Shown in pieces: positions 1 to 11,509 of a stretch of 64,000 bases of DNA. Position 1 is the stretch's first letter. Each line of letters opens with the position of its first letter. The translations under genes and the position numbers were made by a program. Below the pieces are notes generated by a model. That model saw nothing but the letters and a program-made list of their open reading frames with translations. It ran no database searches and had not been told where the DNA came from. The DNA is from Neoceratodus forsteri (taxonomy: Eukaryota > Chordata > Ceratodontiformes > Ceratodontidae): the NCBI GenBank assembly GCA_016271365.2, contig CM057458.1, positions 204,758,501 through 204,822,500 on the forward strand, in the 5' to 3' direction.

Positions 1-285
1 TGTAAAAATATGGCAAAATCACCAAGTTATGAGTCAACATTGAAATATGACAATTTTCAACATTTTGACTCTAAACTTTCAACATTTTTTCGTACCACCT
101 CATAAACGTGACAGGCGTGAGTTTTCAAATTCTGAATGAGACATGTTTTTCATTTGTAGTACAAAATGATGTTTTGAACAGTATTCTATATATGTCACAT
201 TTCTTGGTAAGAAGGAGGAATTATAAAATGACTATCTTGAAAATTTGGAGTCAGAATTAAAAAAAAAATATTATTAAGAAACATT
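1..285. repeat. AT-rich tandem-repeat family, partial unit
   Basis: An AT-rich stretch with recurring phrases such as 'aagttatga', 'ttcaacattttga' and 'acctcataaacgtgacag'. The same phrases recur at 5490-6180, 6670-6840 and 39520-40720, so these are dispersed copies of one repeat family. No coding potential is visible. It leads directly into the composite repeat that follows, just as 6670-6840 leads into the second copy. Confidence 0.5.
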
Positions 286-800
286 GTGTGTACAGACAGC
301 CTTTACTATGGTGGGTAGTGATTTGCGATCCCAAGCCAGTAAGATGCATTTAAGGGTGCATTCAGTGAGTCAACTGGATGAGCTGAGGCTGAAGGACAGT
401 GCTGTCATGTGATGCCACCACCCCAACCTGGGAATGGAAGGTGCAGGGTTACATGCATGGGCTCAAGTACTGCATAGTGAAGAAAACTCTTCTCTCAGCA
501 CAGGCCCTTGAACCTCTGTACTCATAGGTACAAGAGAGCCTAGTGCTTTTTCTGAGACATGTACTCTTTACCCTGTGCATCTGTATTTGCAGCCCACCAG
601 ACAAACCCATGAATTCTTGACATCCATTGCTGCACAAACGTGTGGAGCCTACAAGGCTCTTCACTTCTGTAGGCAGACAGAGTCTTCCTTTGGCACATGG
701 TCCAGAGGGCCCAATGCATCTGTATCTGTTCAGACAGATCCTGAAGTGACCTGTGTGAATGACGATACAATTCCACTATCTCAAAAAGAAATGCAATTCT
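286..800. repeat. Composite repeat copy A, proximal part
   Basis: This segment can be followed by eye in 6840-7365. Shared blocks include the phrases around 'gggtagtg..ttg.gaatcccaagccag', 'caacctgggaa.g.aag' and 'gtgaagaaaactcttctc'. The order and spacing of the blocks agree, so the two regions are duplicated copies of one long repeat. The short open frames here are not conserved between the copies and I do not treat them as genes. Confidence 0.5.
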
Positions 801-804
801 TTGG

Positions 805-2191
805 AAAAAAACTGTGTTAATGCATCAATTAGGGTTCAACTTAATGCCACAAAAGTAGGAAAATGTGGCGTTAAGGTTTCCGACCCTATCTCCCCTCCCC
901 AAACAGCAAAAGGACAAGACCACACAAGCATCCACAGACAGCCATCATCAGGCAAGACAAAATATACAACTGTTTTCAGATGACACATATGCAGTGGCAT
1001 GGATGTGCCACCTTTGTGGATTCATATCTGTGACTGCATAAGAACAGATCCCATAGAGGCCTGTGCTTATGCAGCCTTACATGTATGTGTATATTGTACA
1101 GTGTGTATAAATAGATGTGGCTTCAGAAGCACAGGTTCCTGGGGCCTATGCCTCTGCAGGGAGATGTACTCATGTATGCTGTATGAGGTGCCTAGCTAGA
1201 TAGCATGATCTGCTAGTGCATGGTTTTCTAGGTGCAGCTGCATAACTGAAAAACTGCTACCCCTTGAATAATTTCTAGATCCACTGCTGAAACCATGATA
1301 CCAACATTGTAACAGTACTTTGGTAGGTGTAACTGCAGGCCCCACATTGGTCTTCACTTCTGAAGCCAAAGGTTAGTGTGTATGTCTTACACCTGAGACT
1401 AAAGAGGTGCCAGCCCTGCAGGATCCTGTGCTTCTGCAGACAGAAGTACTGTTGCAATTTTGTTACAATGGATTTTATAGCGCCTACGCTTCTGCAGCCA
1501 GAAGTTGGTGTGTATCTCTTACATGTGTGGCTGCAGAAGTACAGACCCATCAAGTGACCCATCAATCAGTTCATGCAATTGTCCAGGCTGTATGTGGGTG
1601 TTGATGTGCGATATGGTTGTCACTACACATCCAGTCACTTCACTACCAGCCTAGCATTGCTTGTAAAGCACGTTGGGATATACTGTGTATGAAAAAGCAC
1701 TATATAAATGCTGATTACTATTCTCTTTTTCTTCAAGTGTGTGTATGTTTTAGTGTGCAGCAGTACCTAATGCTACAGAAGCACTGTCCCCATAGGGGCC
1801 TGTGCTTCTGCTGACAAAAGAACTCTTGTAATTGGGATATTGTGGATTTGTATCTGTGCCTGCACCAGCATGTTTTTTCTGCACATAGAAGCAGTGTTGT
1901 GATTTTAGTACCATGGATTTCTATCTGTAGCAATAAATGTGTATGTCTTTTGGTGTGCATGCTGCAGATACAAATCCATGAGGGTAGCACATCAGTGCTA
2001 CTAAATTTGCATAATCTCTAAACAGTTGTATGTTTGTCTCTCCTGATGATGACTGTTTGTGGTTGCTTGTGTAGTCTTGCTCTTTTGCTGCTGAGGGGTG
2101 AGGAGTTAGGGTTGGAAACCCTAATGCCATATTTTTTTACTTTGATGGTATTAGGTTGAACCCTAACTGGTGCATTAACACAGTTTTTTGC
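805..2191. mobile_element. Composite element copy A: long inverted ends around a degenerate minisatellite
   Basis: The left end (about 805-985) and the reverse complement of the right end (about 2017-2191) match along roughly 175 bases. Both read outward through 'actgtgttaatgca', 'ttagggttcaac' and 'gcaaaaggacaagac'-like blocks. Between them lies a degenerate minisatellite in which 'cttctgcagacagaagta', 'gtgtatgtctta' and 'catggatttctatctg' recur in direct and inverted order. No transposase is present. The structure fits a non-autonomous foldback-type DNA element, but I do not recognise the superfamily. A second copy lies at 7368-8598. Confidence 0.55.
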
Positions 2192-2868
2192 AAAGCACAG
2201 ATATTATACTTGCATGGTAGTGCAAGAATATGTAGGGTTGAGCACAGTGTTCAATGTTAAACCCCTGTTTTTGCAACTTAATAACTTTAACAGTGTTTGA
2301 TGAAATTGTCCCAGATTTGGCATGCATTGTCTGGGTTGCAAGTTTGTAAGATGTGGGAAGTTTCATGATGGGCACTTATCCAGATTAGAAGATCTGGATA
2401 TGTCATAAAAACAGAAAAAGCACAATTGGTGTCTCTTTTCGCTGTTTTGTTTGCTGTAACCTATTGCCCAGATGGTACAGAATTTTGATCCAAAGCTAAC
2501 AGGTTTGAAGCAGCTTGGGCCAAGGGTGTGTTTGTGAAGGTTTTGTGAAACAATATTAATTGTTTCCTGAGTTATAAGGTTTTGAAATTTGGCTTCTAAG
2601 TATGTTCAATGGGGTTTTAGGATAACCCCTGATATGTCACCAACATTTTGGTTTCACAAGCAATTTCCTTTTGCAAAATTAGTGTTTTTCATGTCATGAG
2701 AAAAACGTTTTGAGTTGTGATGGCCACCATCTTACTTTTTTTCAACAAATAAAGTTTAAATACAGTATACATAAAAATGATGTATTTTTAAAAAATCAAA
2801 CACCTGAATCTAAGTAAACAGGACCCATTTAGCTAGATACTATTGTTTGTTTGTTGTTTGGAAATCTG
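2192..2868. other. No gene or recognisable element
   Basis: AT-rich sequence with stops in all frames and no repeat I can match elsewhere in the window. Confidence 0.5.
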
Positions 2869-2869
2869 C

Positions 2870-3290
2870 TTAGAAATACCTTTTCTGGGCATCTCAAAAA
2901 TCTTGGATGCCAAGCTTAGCAAGGTGAGGCAAGTGGCAATTGTGGGACACCAACTGCAAACAGAAAGCCAGGGAAGGAGGACAGCTGCTCTGGGACAGGC
3001 AGAGAACAGAGGCTGAGAACAGCACCAGCAGCTGGGCAGGACAACTGCAAGACCTGGTTTGGAGAGTCCTGATGTCATGGTCGTGGACCAGTGGAGGGGG
3101 AGATGCATCTCTTATGCTAGTGGACCTAAATTCAGATCCCACATAGTCACTTACTATGTGACCCTAACAGCCCCCTCAGGTGTCGCTAAAGAGTCTGCCA
3201 GCACTGAGGTGCCCAATCCCCAGTGCTGGTGTGGTCCTGCTCAAAAAAATAAAACTGACTCAAACAGATCTTTCTTTTTTTAACCTGAAA
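2870..3290 (+). mobile_element. Possible SINE-like fragment
   Basis: A GC-richer island that ends in an A-rich tail ('caaaaaaataaaactgac'). Part of it resembles tRNA promoter boxes: 'ggaccagtgg' (A-box-like) followed by 'aaattcagatccc' (B-box-like). The match is loose and I see no second copy here, so this is only a candidate for a tRNA-derived SINE. Confidence 0.25.
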
Positions 3291-3394
3291 ACAAGATAAC
3301 AGTCATATGTATATCTCTTACCGCCTCCCCACTCAGCACCCACCACCCCACAACCTCCACATGCCCTCACGCATATGAATAAAAGAACAAAAGA

Positions 3395-5365
3395 AAAGTG
3401 TCATCAGATGGGTCCATGTGGTCCATCAAGTCTGCCCAAGGTGGCTACCCCAATTATATTTGTTTTACAAAGCTGCCCACATTGCCTGTCCCAAGTGAGT
3501 TTAAATTCTCTTACTGTCTCTGATGCCTTCACTTCTGGTAGCAGGCTGTTGCATGGGTCTGTCACTGTCTTGGTAAAAAAGTATTTTCTAGAGTTGCTTT
3601 TAAACTTGCCTCCCATTAGACGCAAATAGTGCTCTCTTGTACATGCTACCCTGTTTTCCTGGAAGAGGTTTTCCTTCTGAACTGTGTTAATTCCCTTGTC
3701 ATACTGAAAAGTTTCTGTCACGTCCCCCCATTGTTTCTCTTTTCCAGAGAGAGAATAAATTCAACTCTTTGACTCTTATCTCATATGGCTCATGATGCAG
3801 ACCTTGCACCATCTTTGTGGTGTTTCTCTGCACATCTCCACATGGTCAATGTCCTTTTTTAAGTGAGGCCTCCAGAACTGGACACAGTACTTGAGGTTTG
3901 CCCTCACCATGGATCTGAAGAGGGGCATGATAACATCCTGCTTTCTGCTCATAATACCCCTTCCTATGCACCTGAGGATACCACTTGCCTTCTGTGCTGC
4001 TTTTTGGCATTGTTTTCTTACTTTTAAGTCATTGGTAATGATCACAGCCGGATCCCATTTCATCTTTGTCTCCTCTAATTGATGCCCTTCTACTACGTAC
4101 TTTTTCCCGGCTTCTGCTTTCCCAGTTGCATTGCCTTACACTTCTTGGCATTAAATTTTAACTGCCAATTTCTGGACCATTCTTCCAGCCTCCTTAGGTC
4201 AGCTTCCATACCTAATGTCCCCTTTAGTGTATCCACACTGTTGCAGAGCTTTGTATCATCTGCAAATAGGCAAACCTTCCCTTCCAGTTCATCAGTGATG
4301 TCACAGATGAATATGTTGAAAAAGACTGGACCCAACATCAATCCTTGTGGAATGCCACCGGTCACACCTCCCTCCATTGATAATGCCCCATTGATCAAAA
4401 CTCTCTGGATCCTATTCTGCAGCCAGTTTCTAATCCAGTTTACTATTTTCTGTCCAACTCCTGTGTGTTCTAGTTTGCTAGCAAGTCTCCTGTGGGGAAT
4501 GGTGTCAAAGGCCTTGCTCAACTCTAAGTACACCACATTCACTGCCCCACCCTAGTCCACTGTTCTGGTAACCTAATTGAAGAAATCAGTCATGTTTGTT
4601 TGACAAAAGTGCCCTCCTGTGAAGCCGTGTTGTTTGGGGTTGAGTTTTCCAGTTTCCTTTAGGTAGTCAGCTTTTGTCTCCTTTAGTAATGTCTCCATAT
4701 TTTTTCCCACTACAGAGGTCAGACTGACTGGGTGGTAGTTTCCTGACTCTTCCTTGCTTCCACATTTGTGCAAGGGCACAATTGTTGCCCTTTTCCAGTC
4801 TTGAGATACTCTGCTGCTGGGGTGGATACCATCTGTCCCCGTGGCTTTATCCACCTAAAGTTTGCTTAGCTCTTCTAAGACCCTCTCTTTTGTGAAGGGG
4901 CTTATGTCTGCCCCTCCATTACCCTGCTCTGTCTTACTTAGTGTAGGTTGTTTGCCAATAGCTTCTATTGTGAAGACTGAGCAGAATAATTTGTTTAACA
5001 AGTCTGCTTTGTCTTCATCTTTCTCTAACAGTAGGCCCTCCCTTGTAGCTAGTTAGACTATTCCCCCTTTACTCTTCCTTTTTTCTCTTATATATCTACA
5101 GAAAGTTTTATCTCCCTTCCCAACCCCATGTGCTATTCTTTCCTCTGTTTGGGCTTTGGCTATCCAAATTGCTTTCCCTGCCTCCTTGTGTTTGTTCCTA
5201 TATTCCTCCATGTCCGTTTCTCCTTTTGTTTCCTTGTACTGCTTAAAATCCCTCTTTTTTTTCCTTGATTTTGGTTGCTACCTTTTTGGAGAACCAGAGA
5301 GAGTTCTTCCTTCTTTTGGCTTTACTGATTTGCCTTGTGCATTGCTTAGTGACTGTATTTAAGAT
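3395..5365 (-). mobile_element. CR1 LINE, 5'-truncated
   Basis: Minus-strand CR1 non-LTR retrotransposon. Read from high to low coordinates, it contains the linker before the reverse transcriptase, the RT fingers and palm, and the CR1 C-terminal domain. It ends at the CR1 3'UTR with the family phrase seen here as 'atgggtccatgtggtccatc'. The N-terminal endonuclease and ORF1 are missing, as is usual for 5'-truncated LINE insertions. The reading frame is broken several times, so it is an old copy. Confidence 0.85.
3404..4854 (-). pseudogene. CR1 reverse transcriptase, fragments
   Basis: Broken RT region of the CR1 at 3395-5365. Piece one (4854-4573) has the fingers motif DKATGTDGIHP and SGNYHPVSLTSVVGK. 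Piece two (4542-4093) has ELSKAFDTIPHRRL, the GIPQG turn and the catalytic FADD of motif C (FADDTKL), then the thumb start WQLKFNAKKCK. Pieces three (4063-3776) and four (3721-3404) are the CR1 C-terminal domain, including [24 protein letters not shown] and a degraded YFFTKTV...W.SL segment. Frameshifts separate the pieces. In a live element this enzyme would copy the element RNA at a nicked target. Confidence 0.85.
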
Positions 5366-5489
5366 ATTCTTTAAGTTCTCTCAGCAGTGTTCTCACCTAC
5401 AGAGGGTCCCTCAGCATAGATTCACTCTCACTGAAAAAGTTGTTCTCCTTAAAGTGCAACTGCAAACTGAAGAAAAAAGGTAAGTGCCA

Positions 5490-6180
5490 TCAATTTATTT
5501 TCAATGTGTTTTGAAGTTTTACTCATAACCTTACCATTTTTAAAAATGTTTCCACCAAATGTTCGACATGGCCTTTTTGGGACCACACCACATAAACAAA
5601 GTAGATACATTTTTCAAATCCAGCCCAAAAGGTGCTTTTGCAGTTACTCTGTGAAATCACCTTTCAGGCAGGATTTGATCATTTTCACCTAATGCGCTCA
5701 TGAGCTAGGGTCATAAAAAGACCATGTTGAAAATTTGATGAAAAAAATATGGAAAAATAACCAAGTTATGAATGAATGTTGAAATATTTCCATGTTCACT
5801 TATAAGTTTGCTACAGTATTTTTCATATTTTTCCACCAAATTTTCAATGTGGCCTTTGTGGGACACCACTTCATGAACAAGGTAGGTGAAATATTTCAAA
5901 TCTGGCCTGAAAGATGCTTTTCCAGTCACTTTGCTAAATCACTTTTCTGTCAGGATCTGAACATTTTCACTCAATGGGTTCATGAGGTGTGGTCATAAGA
6001 AGACAAAGTTAAATATTTGGGTCAAAATATTAAAAAATGATGAAGTTATGAATGTACATTGACATTTTTTCATGCTTGCTTGTAACTTTGGTACAATAGT
6101 GTTAAATATTTTGATTACAAACTTCCAACATAACCATTTTTTTAACTACTACATGAACATGACAGGTGTTGTTTTTGTTT
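5490..6180. repeat. AT-rich tandem repeat with palindrome, array 1
   Basis: Two to three degenerate units with shared phrases: 'accaagttatgaatg', 'tttttccaccaaattttcaa', 'ggcctttgtgggacacca' and 'catgaacaaggtaggtg'. Units also carry a loose palindrome of the form AAAGGTGATTTT ... AAATCACCTTTC, here at about 5627-5665 and 5908-5940. The same unit recurs at 39520-40720. No coding potential. Confidence 0.6.
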
Positions 6181-6255
6181 AGAAGCAGATGGGACCACAA
6201 CCAGGGACTAATAGTGCCTTGGTCTAATTCAATAAATCAATGAAGAAAGCATAGG

Positions 6256-6668
6256 ACTGGCACCTACTATAAGGTACTGTGTAAAACATATATATCTCCT
6301 TGTTGGATTAGAACCTCTGACTCGAAGGTTACATTGTGCAAAACATCAAGCTTTATTCTTCACAGTGGCAATATATCAAAAGTAAAAGCAGCATGCAACA
6401 CACATTAAAAGTCCATTTGATGTAGAGCAGATGATTCAATAAGTTGCCCATTGGTGTTCCAGGTCACGGAGATGTTCTGAATCAGTCAGGCAAGACATCA
6501 CCTGATGCATTTCATGCATGTGCACTTTTTCAAAGGCTGAAATGTGTGTATTGCCACTTTGAAGAATAGAGCTTAATGTTTTGCACTATGTAAGCTTTAA
6601 ATCAGAGGTCTGAATCCAACAAAGGGATATAGATGTGTTTTACACAGCACCTTATAATAGGTGCCAGT
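6256..6668. mobile_element. Foldback MITE 1
   Basis: The left arm starts 'actggcacctactataagg' and the right arm ends 'ccttataataggtgccagt'. The arms pair along about 120 bases with few mismatches, including 'ttgttggatt', 'aaaacat.aagct.tattcttca' and 'gtggcaata'. It has no coding capacity. It lies inside the repeat that otherwise runs from 6180 to 6670, so it looks like a later insertion. The superfamily is not assigned. Confidence 0.7.
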
Positions 6669-6669
6669 A

Positions 6670-7365
6670 CCACACTTTTTTCAGTTCTGGCAACAATGTG
6701 TTTTCACACATGTGGCATGAAATGACACTTCAGACAGTATTTTATAATTGTCACATGTCATGTTTATAAGGGGAGTAATAAAACAACTATACTGAAAATG
6801 TGGGGTCAAAATAGTAAAACAAAATTATTAAGAAACATGCGAAGAGTCTGCCTTTAGCCTAGAGGGTAGTGCTTTGAGAATCCAAGCCAGTGAGCTGAAT
6901 TTGTGGGGAAGGTCAGTGAGGTAACTGGATGGGCCAATGCTGGGGAGATGGCACTGCCATCTGGCACCACTCCAACCTGGGAAGGAAAGATGAAGGGTTG
7001 GCCACACAGACCCAAGTACCATATAGTGAAAAGAAGTCTTCCCTTTGCATAGGGCTCAGAGTGTACTGCTCCTCTGTACACATATCTGCCAGACAGTCCT
7101 GCACTTCAACTGAGAAATAGACTCTTGGCCCTGTGCACTTGTATCTGTAGGCATATGGAAGAGTTGGGGCCAGAGGGCCCTGTAATTCTGCAGCCCCCCC
7201 AGAGAGCCCCACAAATTGTTTGCATCCATAGCAGCCTGGCTTCTGCAGGCAGGCAAACACTACCCTTGGTAAAGAGCCGAGAGTGCCCTATGCTTCTGTA
7301 TCTGTTCAGGCAGGTCTCTGTGTGAATGTGCATACAATTCCACTGTCTGAAAAAGAAGGGAAATT
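6670..7365. repeat. Composite repeat copy B, proximal part
   Basis: Second copy of 1-800. It shares 'acagtattttataattgtcaca', 'attattaagaaacat', the '.aagccagt.ag' block and the 'caacctgggaaggaa' block in the same order. The long minus-strand frame over 6913-7260 contains no conserved motif, and its counterpart in copy A is not open, so I do not call a gene. Confidence 0.5.
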
Positions 7366-7367
7366 CA

Positions 7368-8598
7368 CTGCAAAAATCTGCATTAATGCACAAATTGGGG
7401 AGGTCAATTTAACCCCACAAAAGTAGAGAAATGTGGCATTTGGATTTCCAGCCCTAACTCCTCACCCACAAACAGCAAAAGGACAAGACTACACATGCAA
7501 CCACAGACAGCCATAATCAGATAAGACAAAGAACATACAACTGATGATACAAATGCAGTAGCACTGATGAGCTACCTTCATGGATTTGTATCTGTGCTTC
7601 TGCAGCCAGAACTATCTGTGTATGTCTTACAGTACACATGAGTACCTGTGGCTCCTAACATGCAGGCCCCACAGGCGTCTGCACTTTTGCAGACAGAAGT
7701 AGTGTTGCAATTTGGGTAGCATGAATTTCTATATGCAACAGCAAAAGTGCAGGCCATACAGGTGCCTGTGGTTCTATGGTTCTGCAGACAGAACTTGGTG
7801 TTTACGTCTTACACCTGCAGCTACAGAAGCTCAGCCCCCTCAGGGGCCTCCAATTCTGCAGACAGAAGTAGTGTTACAATTTGAATAGCATGGATTTCTA
7901 TCTGGGGCTGAAGAAGTCAGTGTGGCTGTCTTATAGTGTGCATAAGTACCTGTAACTACAGAAGTGCCTGCCCCATAGGGGCCTGTGCTTATGCAGACTG
8001 AAGTAGGGTTGCATTTTGAGTATTATGGATTTTGTGGGGCCTGTGCTTATGCAGTCAGAGGTCAGTGTGTATGTCTTGCACCTGTGGCTGCAGAAACATA
8101 GGCCCCTCTGGGGTTTGCAGTTTTGCAGCCAGAAGTGTGTGTATGTCTTACCGTGTGCATAAGTACCTGTGGCTACCTAAGCACAGTTCCCATAGGGGCC
8201 TGCACTTCAGCAAACAAAAGAATTATTTTTATTTATGTATCATGGATATGTACCTGTGGTTGTGGGGGCCTGCACTTTTGCAGACAAAAGTAGTGCTGTG
8301 ATTTGAGTATCATGGTTTTCTATCTGGAGCCAAAAGTGAGTGTATACGTCTTGCAGTGGGCATGCCTCAGATACAAATCCACAAAGGTAGCACATCTGTG
8401 CTACTGCATTCATGTTATCTGGAAGCAGTTGAATGCCATTTGTCTTACCTGATGATGGATGTCTGTGGTTGCTTGTCGGTCTTGTCCTTTTGTTGCGGTG
8501 GGGTGGGGAGTTAGAGTTGGAAACCCCAGCATCACATTTTTCTACATTTGTTGAGTTCAGTTGGTCCCTAACTGGTGCAATAATTAAGTTGTTTTGCA
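7368..8598. mobile_element. Composite element copy B: inverted ends around a minisatellite
   Basis: Homologous to 805-2191. The left end (about 7368-7545) and the inverted right end (about 8430-8598) pair over ~170 bases, through 'ttaatgcacaa', 'ccacaaaagtag' and 'aaaggacaagac'. The interior is again a degenerate minisatellite built on 'ttctgcagacagaagtagtg', 'gtgtatgtctta' and 'catggatttctatctgg'. No protein is encoded. Confidence 0.55.
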
Positions 8599-8599
8599 A

Positions 8600-9580
8600 T
8601 GAATATTTATAGAGCTAGATAGATAGATGCAGTACATGTCACATAAGGTGGATACGGTTAAGCGGAACAACCACTTATGTGGGATGTCCTGCTAGAAACA
8701 GCTTTTTTTCCATTAAGTTCAATTCAGTGCTGTATTGTTTAGTACAGACACCTATACACAGCTGCTCTGGTTCAGTGGGATGAAATTCACTGTGATTGTG
8801 TATCTTAATTAGCAGCTCATTACACTCATATTCACGCTTAATTACAATAACAAATGGGAGGGTGATTAGTGCATTCATTCACACGTACAGTAAGCCTATA
8901 CACAGCAGTTAGCACAGTGATTGGTCCAGCTGTGTTACTGATGATGCTTCCTAGAAATTAATTGTCTTTAGCTGATTGTGGAACAGTGAGAGAAATGCCC
9001 TAGGTGCCTGAAACTAGAACAGATAAGGTGGAAGCCAAAACTGCAAACACTCAAGCTGGAACTGCCAAATCAGAGGCATGATAGGGAACCTGATGAGATT
9101 ACAGATTTCTTCAGAGCAACCACAGTGAGAAATGCCCAAAACTGGAACAGCTAATGCAAAGCTGGAACCACAAACAGTCAGGCTGGAGCCACCACCTCAT
9201 AAGCATCCTGAACAAGTTAAAAACATGTTCATAACTATAAACAGAGTGAAATAAAAAAGCACACAAAGACATTTTCAGTAGATTTACTAAATAAATAATC
9301 AACATTTAAAAGCAACAAGTAACACTTGTGAATCACTGTCACCTCACTTTCATATCATATTCCAACCTGCCCACTGCCTGCCCTAGAACAACAGAACAAC
9401 AATGTAACTTCACTTGGCAGACAGCCATTCAAACATGAACACTAAGAAACTGTCCTAGGCAGCTTTCGTTTTCATTCCACACTGGCAGCTTTACAATCAT
9501 GGGTTACAGAAAACAAAGCCTGAAAAGAAAAACAAATGGCTGCAGATAACAGCTTTGATCTTGAGTTAAAAGACTAACTC
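8600..9580. other. No recognisable gene
   Basis: Apart from a very short GATA run near 8612-8628, I see nothing. Frames are short and none shows a known motif. Confidence 0.5.
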
Positions 9581-9594
9581 AATATGAACAAGAT

Positions 9595-9849
9595 GTGGAG
9601 GCACTACAAGAGCCTACCCCAGACCTGCCAATGACATTGATACCAGGTCTAGAACCAATATCAGAACCAGCACTTCCAATGCATACTGTAGACGCTCTAC
9701 AACAACAACCACCTGCTATGCTAAACCAAGTACCAGACCCAGCACCAGAACCAAAACCAGAACCAAAATCCCAGCCAACACATGAACTACTGTACACATG
9801 CAACTGGCTGACTTGCAACCATCAACTATTGAAAACCTTTTCTTTCTGA
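9595..9849 (+). other. Short Pro/Glu/Gln-rich open frame, unknown
   Basis: An 84-codon frame from an ATG, with a low-complexity stretch of repeated PEP and PXP units (PAPEPKPEPKSQP). No domain is recognisable. It lies just upstream of the tyrosine-recombinase remnant on the same strand and could be a relic of that element's N-terminal or linker region, but nothing proves a connection. It may equally be a chance low-complexity frame. Confidence 0.25.
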
Positions 9850-9899
9850 GACACCATTATGTGCACTATGCTGCCTTCTGATGAGGAACTAGTTCAATT

Positions 9900-10985
9900 C
9901 ATACTGCCTTCTGACGAGGAACTAGTGCAATTCATAGACAGCATAAAAAATAGAATACTTCAAGTAAAACTACATTGGATGTCAATTTGCTAGCCAATTT
10001 CTTCAGAGACAATTTCATAGAGAACTAACAACTTTATAACATGCCACCAACCAACCTCAACAACCACCTTTGCAGGTACTTTATAACAATTGAAAACAAA
10101 GATGGTGATGAATAATAACCTCTCACACTGTGTTCAATATTCCAAAGTATAGAATGTTTTCTCAAGCTAAAAAAAACACCCAGAATTTCTATCAAGTGGA
10201 CCAACAGTTGAAAAAAAACAAGACAACTCTTCATAACCAAGTGAAATAAATTAAAAAGCCTAGCCAAGGGTTCAAGAATAAGAGCTGCAGATGAGCTAAC
10301 AAACAATATCATTCACAGCCTTTATGAAAACAAACGTCTTGGACTGCATACACCAGATTCAGTACTACATACAGTGTGTTTAATTGTGTGCATTTACTTC
10401 AGAGTCAGAAATAACTCTGAAACCCATAATCTTCAATGGGGTAAAGTCACCTGCAGACAAGATGAAAACAACACGGACCACATAGAACTGACACTGGAAA
10501 GGCAATTGAAAACATGGACTGAGAAAAATCTGTAAGAGATGATGTGCCTAAAACCATGAGCCTATGCAGTGTCATACAACCCGACAAGATGTCCAACCCA
10601 AAATTACCTGAAGTACAAGTCAGAACATCCTCCAAAAACACTGATTCCTGACACACCATTTTCCTGGCAGTGAATGAAATCACGAGCAAGAACCACTTCC
10701 CAACCACCTGGTTTAAAACACAAACAGTGGGAGTAAACATAATAAGCCAGATTATCAAGACCATGATTGCTGATGCCAGGATACAGATGGACAGGCACTT
10801 AGCAAACCACAACCCAAGAAAACATCTATTTCAAAAATTAAGTGATGCAGGTGTGGCCCTCACAAAAATTAATCAAATACCAGGATATAAACAAGTTTGA
10901 AGTCTGAATGATTATTCCTTTCCAATAGGACAAAAAACAGCAACAGATATCCAGCATCATTAGCGGAGAAACCTCAAAATACTGC
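9900..10985 (+). pseudogene. Crypton-like tyrosine recombinase remnant
   Basis: Decayed plus-strand gene spread over several frames. Near 10570-10650 one frame reads YNPTRCPTQNYLKYK and then IPDTPF, which resembles the 'P.RCPV..Y..Y ... PFYL' block of the recombinase-like domain in Crypton and related eukaryotic YR proteins. The open frame 10670-10900 continues with KNHFPTTWFKTQTVGVN, an NHNPRKHLFQKLSDAGV segment (compare 'tNHSaRkhlvqkL.daGv') and QIPGYKQV (compare 'GHKNV'). SLNDYS follows just after a stop. These correspond to the R-H-x-x-R ... H/Y region of the catalytic domain, so the call is supported by motif order. Stops and frameshifts make it non-functional. Family assignment is from memory of motif patterns, not a search. 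Confidence 0.5.
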
Positions 10986-10989
10986 CAAA

Positions 10990-11505
10990 CCAATCTAAGT
11001 GTAGTTTACTAGACAACATCTACATCTGGACCAAAAACAATGGAAGATTTGCCTGGAACCCATTTCATTAGGTCAGCAATCACAACTAAAGATATCACGT
11101 TTTACATAAATCAAGAAAGATTCATATGTATACAATGTGTGTTTCAATGTTATATTTAAAGTAAATGCAGTATTTTATTTCCAATGTGACTCAAGTGAAA
11201 AATAAATGAGTTATTCTCACAGTTGATCAATAACTGCATTTATTTTTTATTTGCTTATGTCACAGATATCAAAACTCTGCTGAATCTACATCCTTCCTAT
11301 AAAGTTAATTTGCATACCCTCTGCAGGCCTAGTTTACATGCAATTCCATAAACAGTACTGCTAATTCCACTGCAACCCACATATTCAATTCCATTATTTA
11401 AAACAGCAGATACATGCTTTTTTTTTTAAAAACAGACCTATGAGGATTTATGCTATAAACATTTAAATCAGATGTCCCTCTATAGAGTACAAGCAGTTTT
11501 TCAAA
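10990..11505. other. No recognisable gene
   Basis: AT-rich sequence with stops in all frames. It contains an A/T homopolymer run near 11420 but no repeat I can place. Confidence 0.5.
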
Positions 11506-11509
11506 CTGT

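Noticed and set aside
1000..1200. Cys-rich short frame (66 codons)
   Set aside because: It falls in a minisatellite interior. The second copy of the repeat does not keep the frame.
4079..4555. 158-codon plus-strand open frame
   Set aside because: Mirror of the CR1 RT palm on the minus strand.
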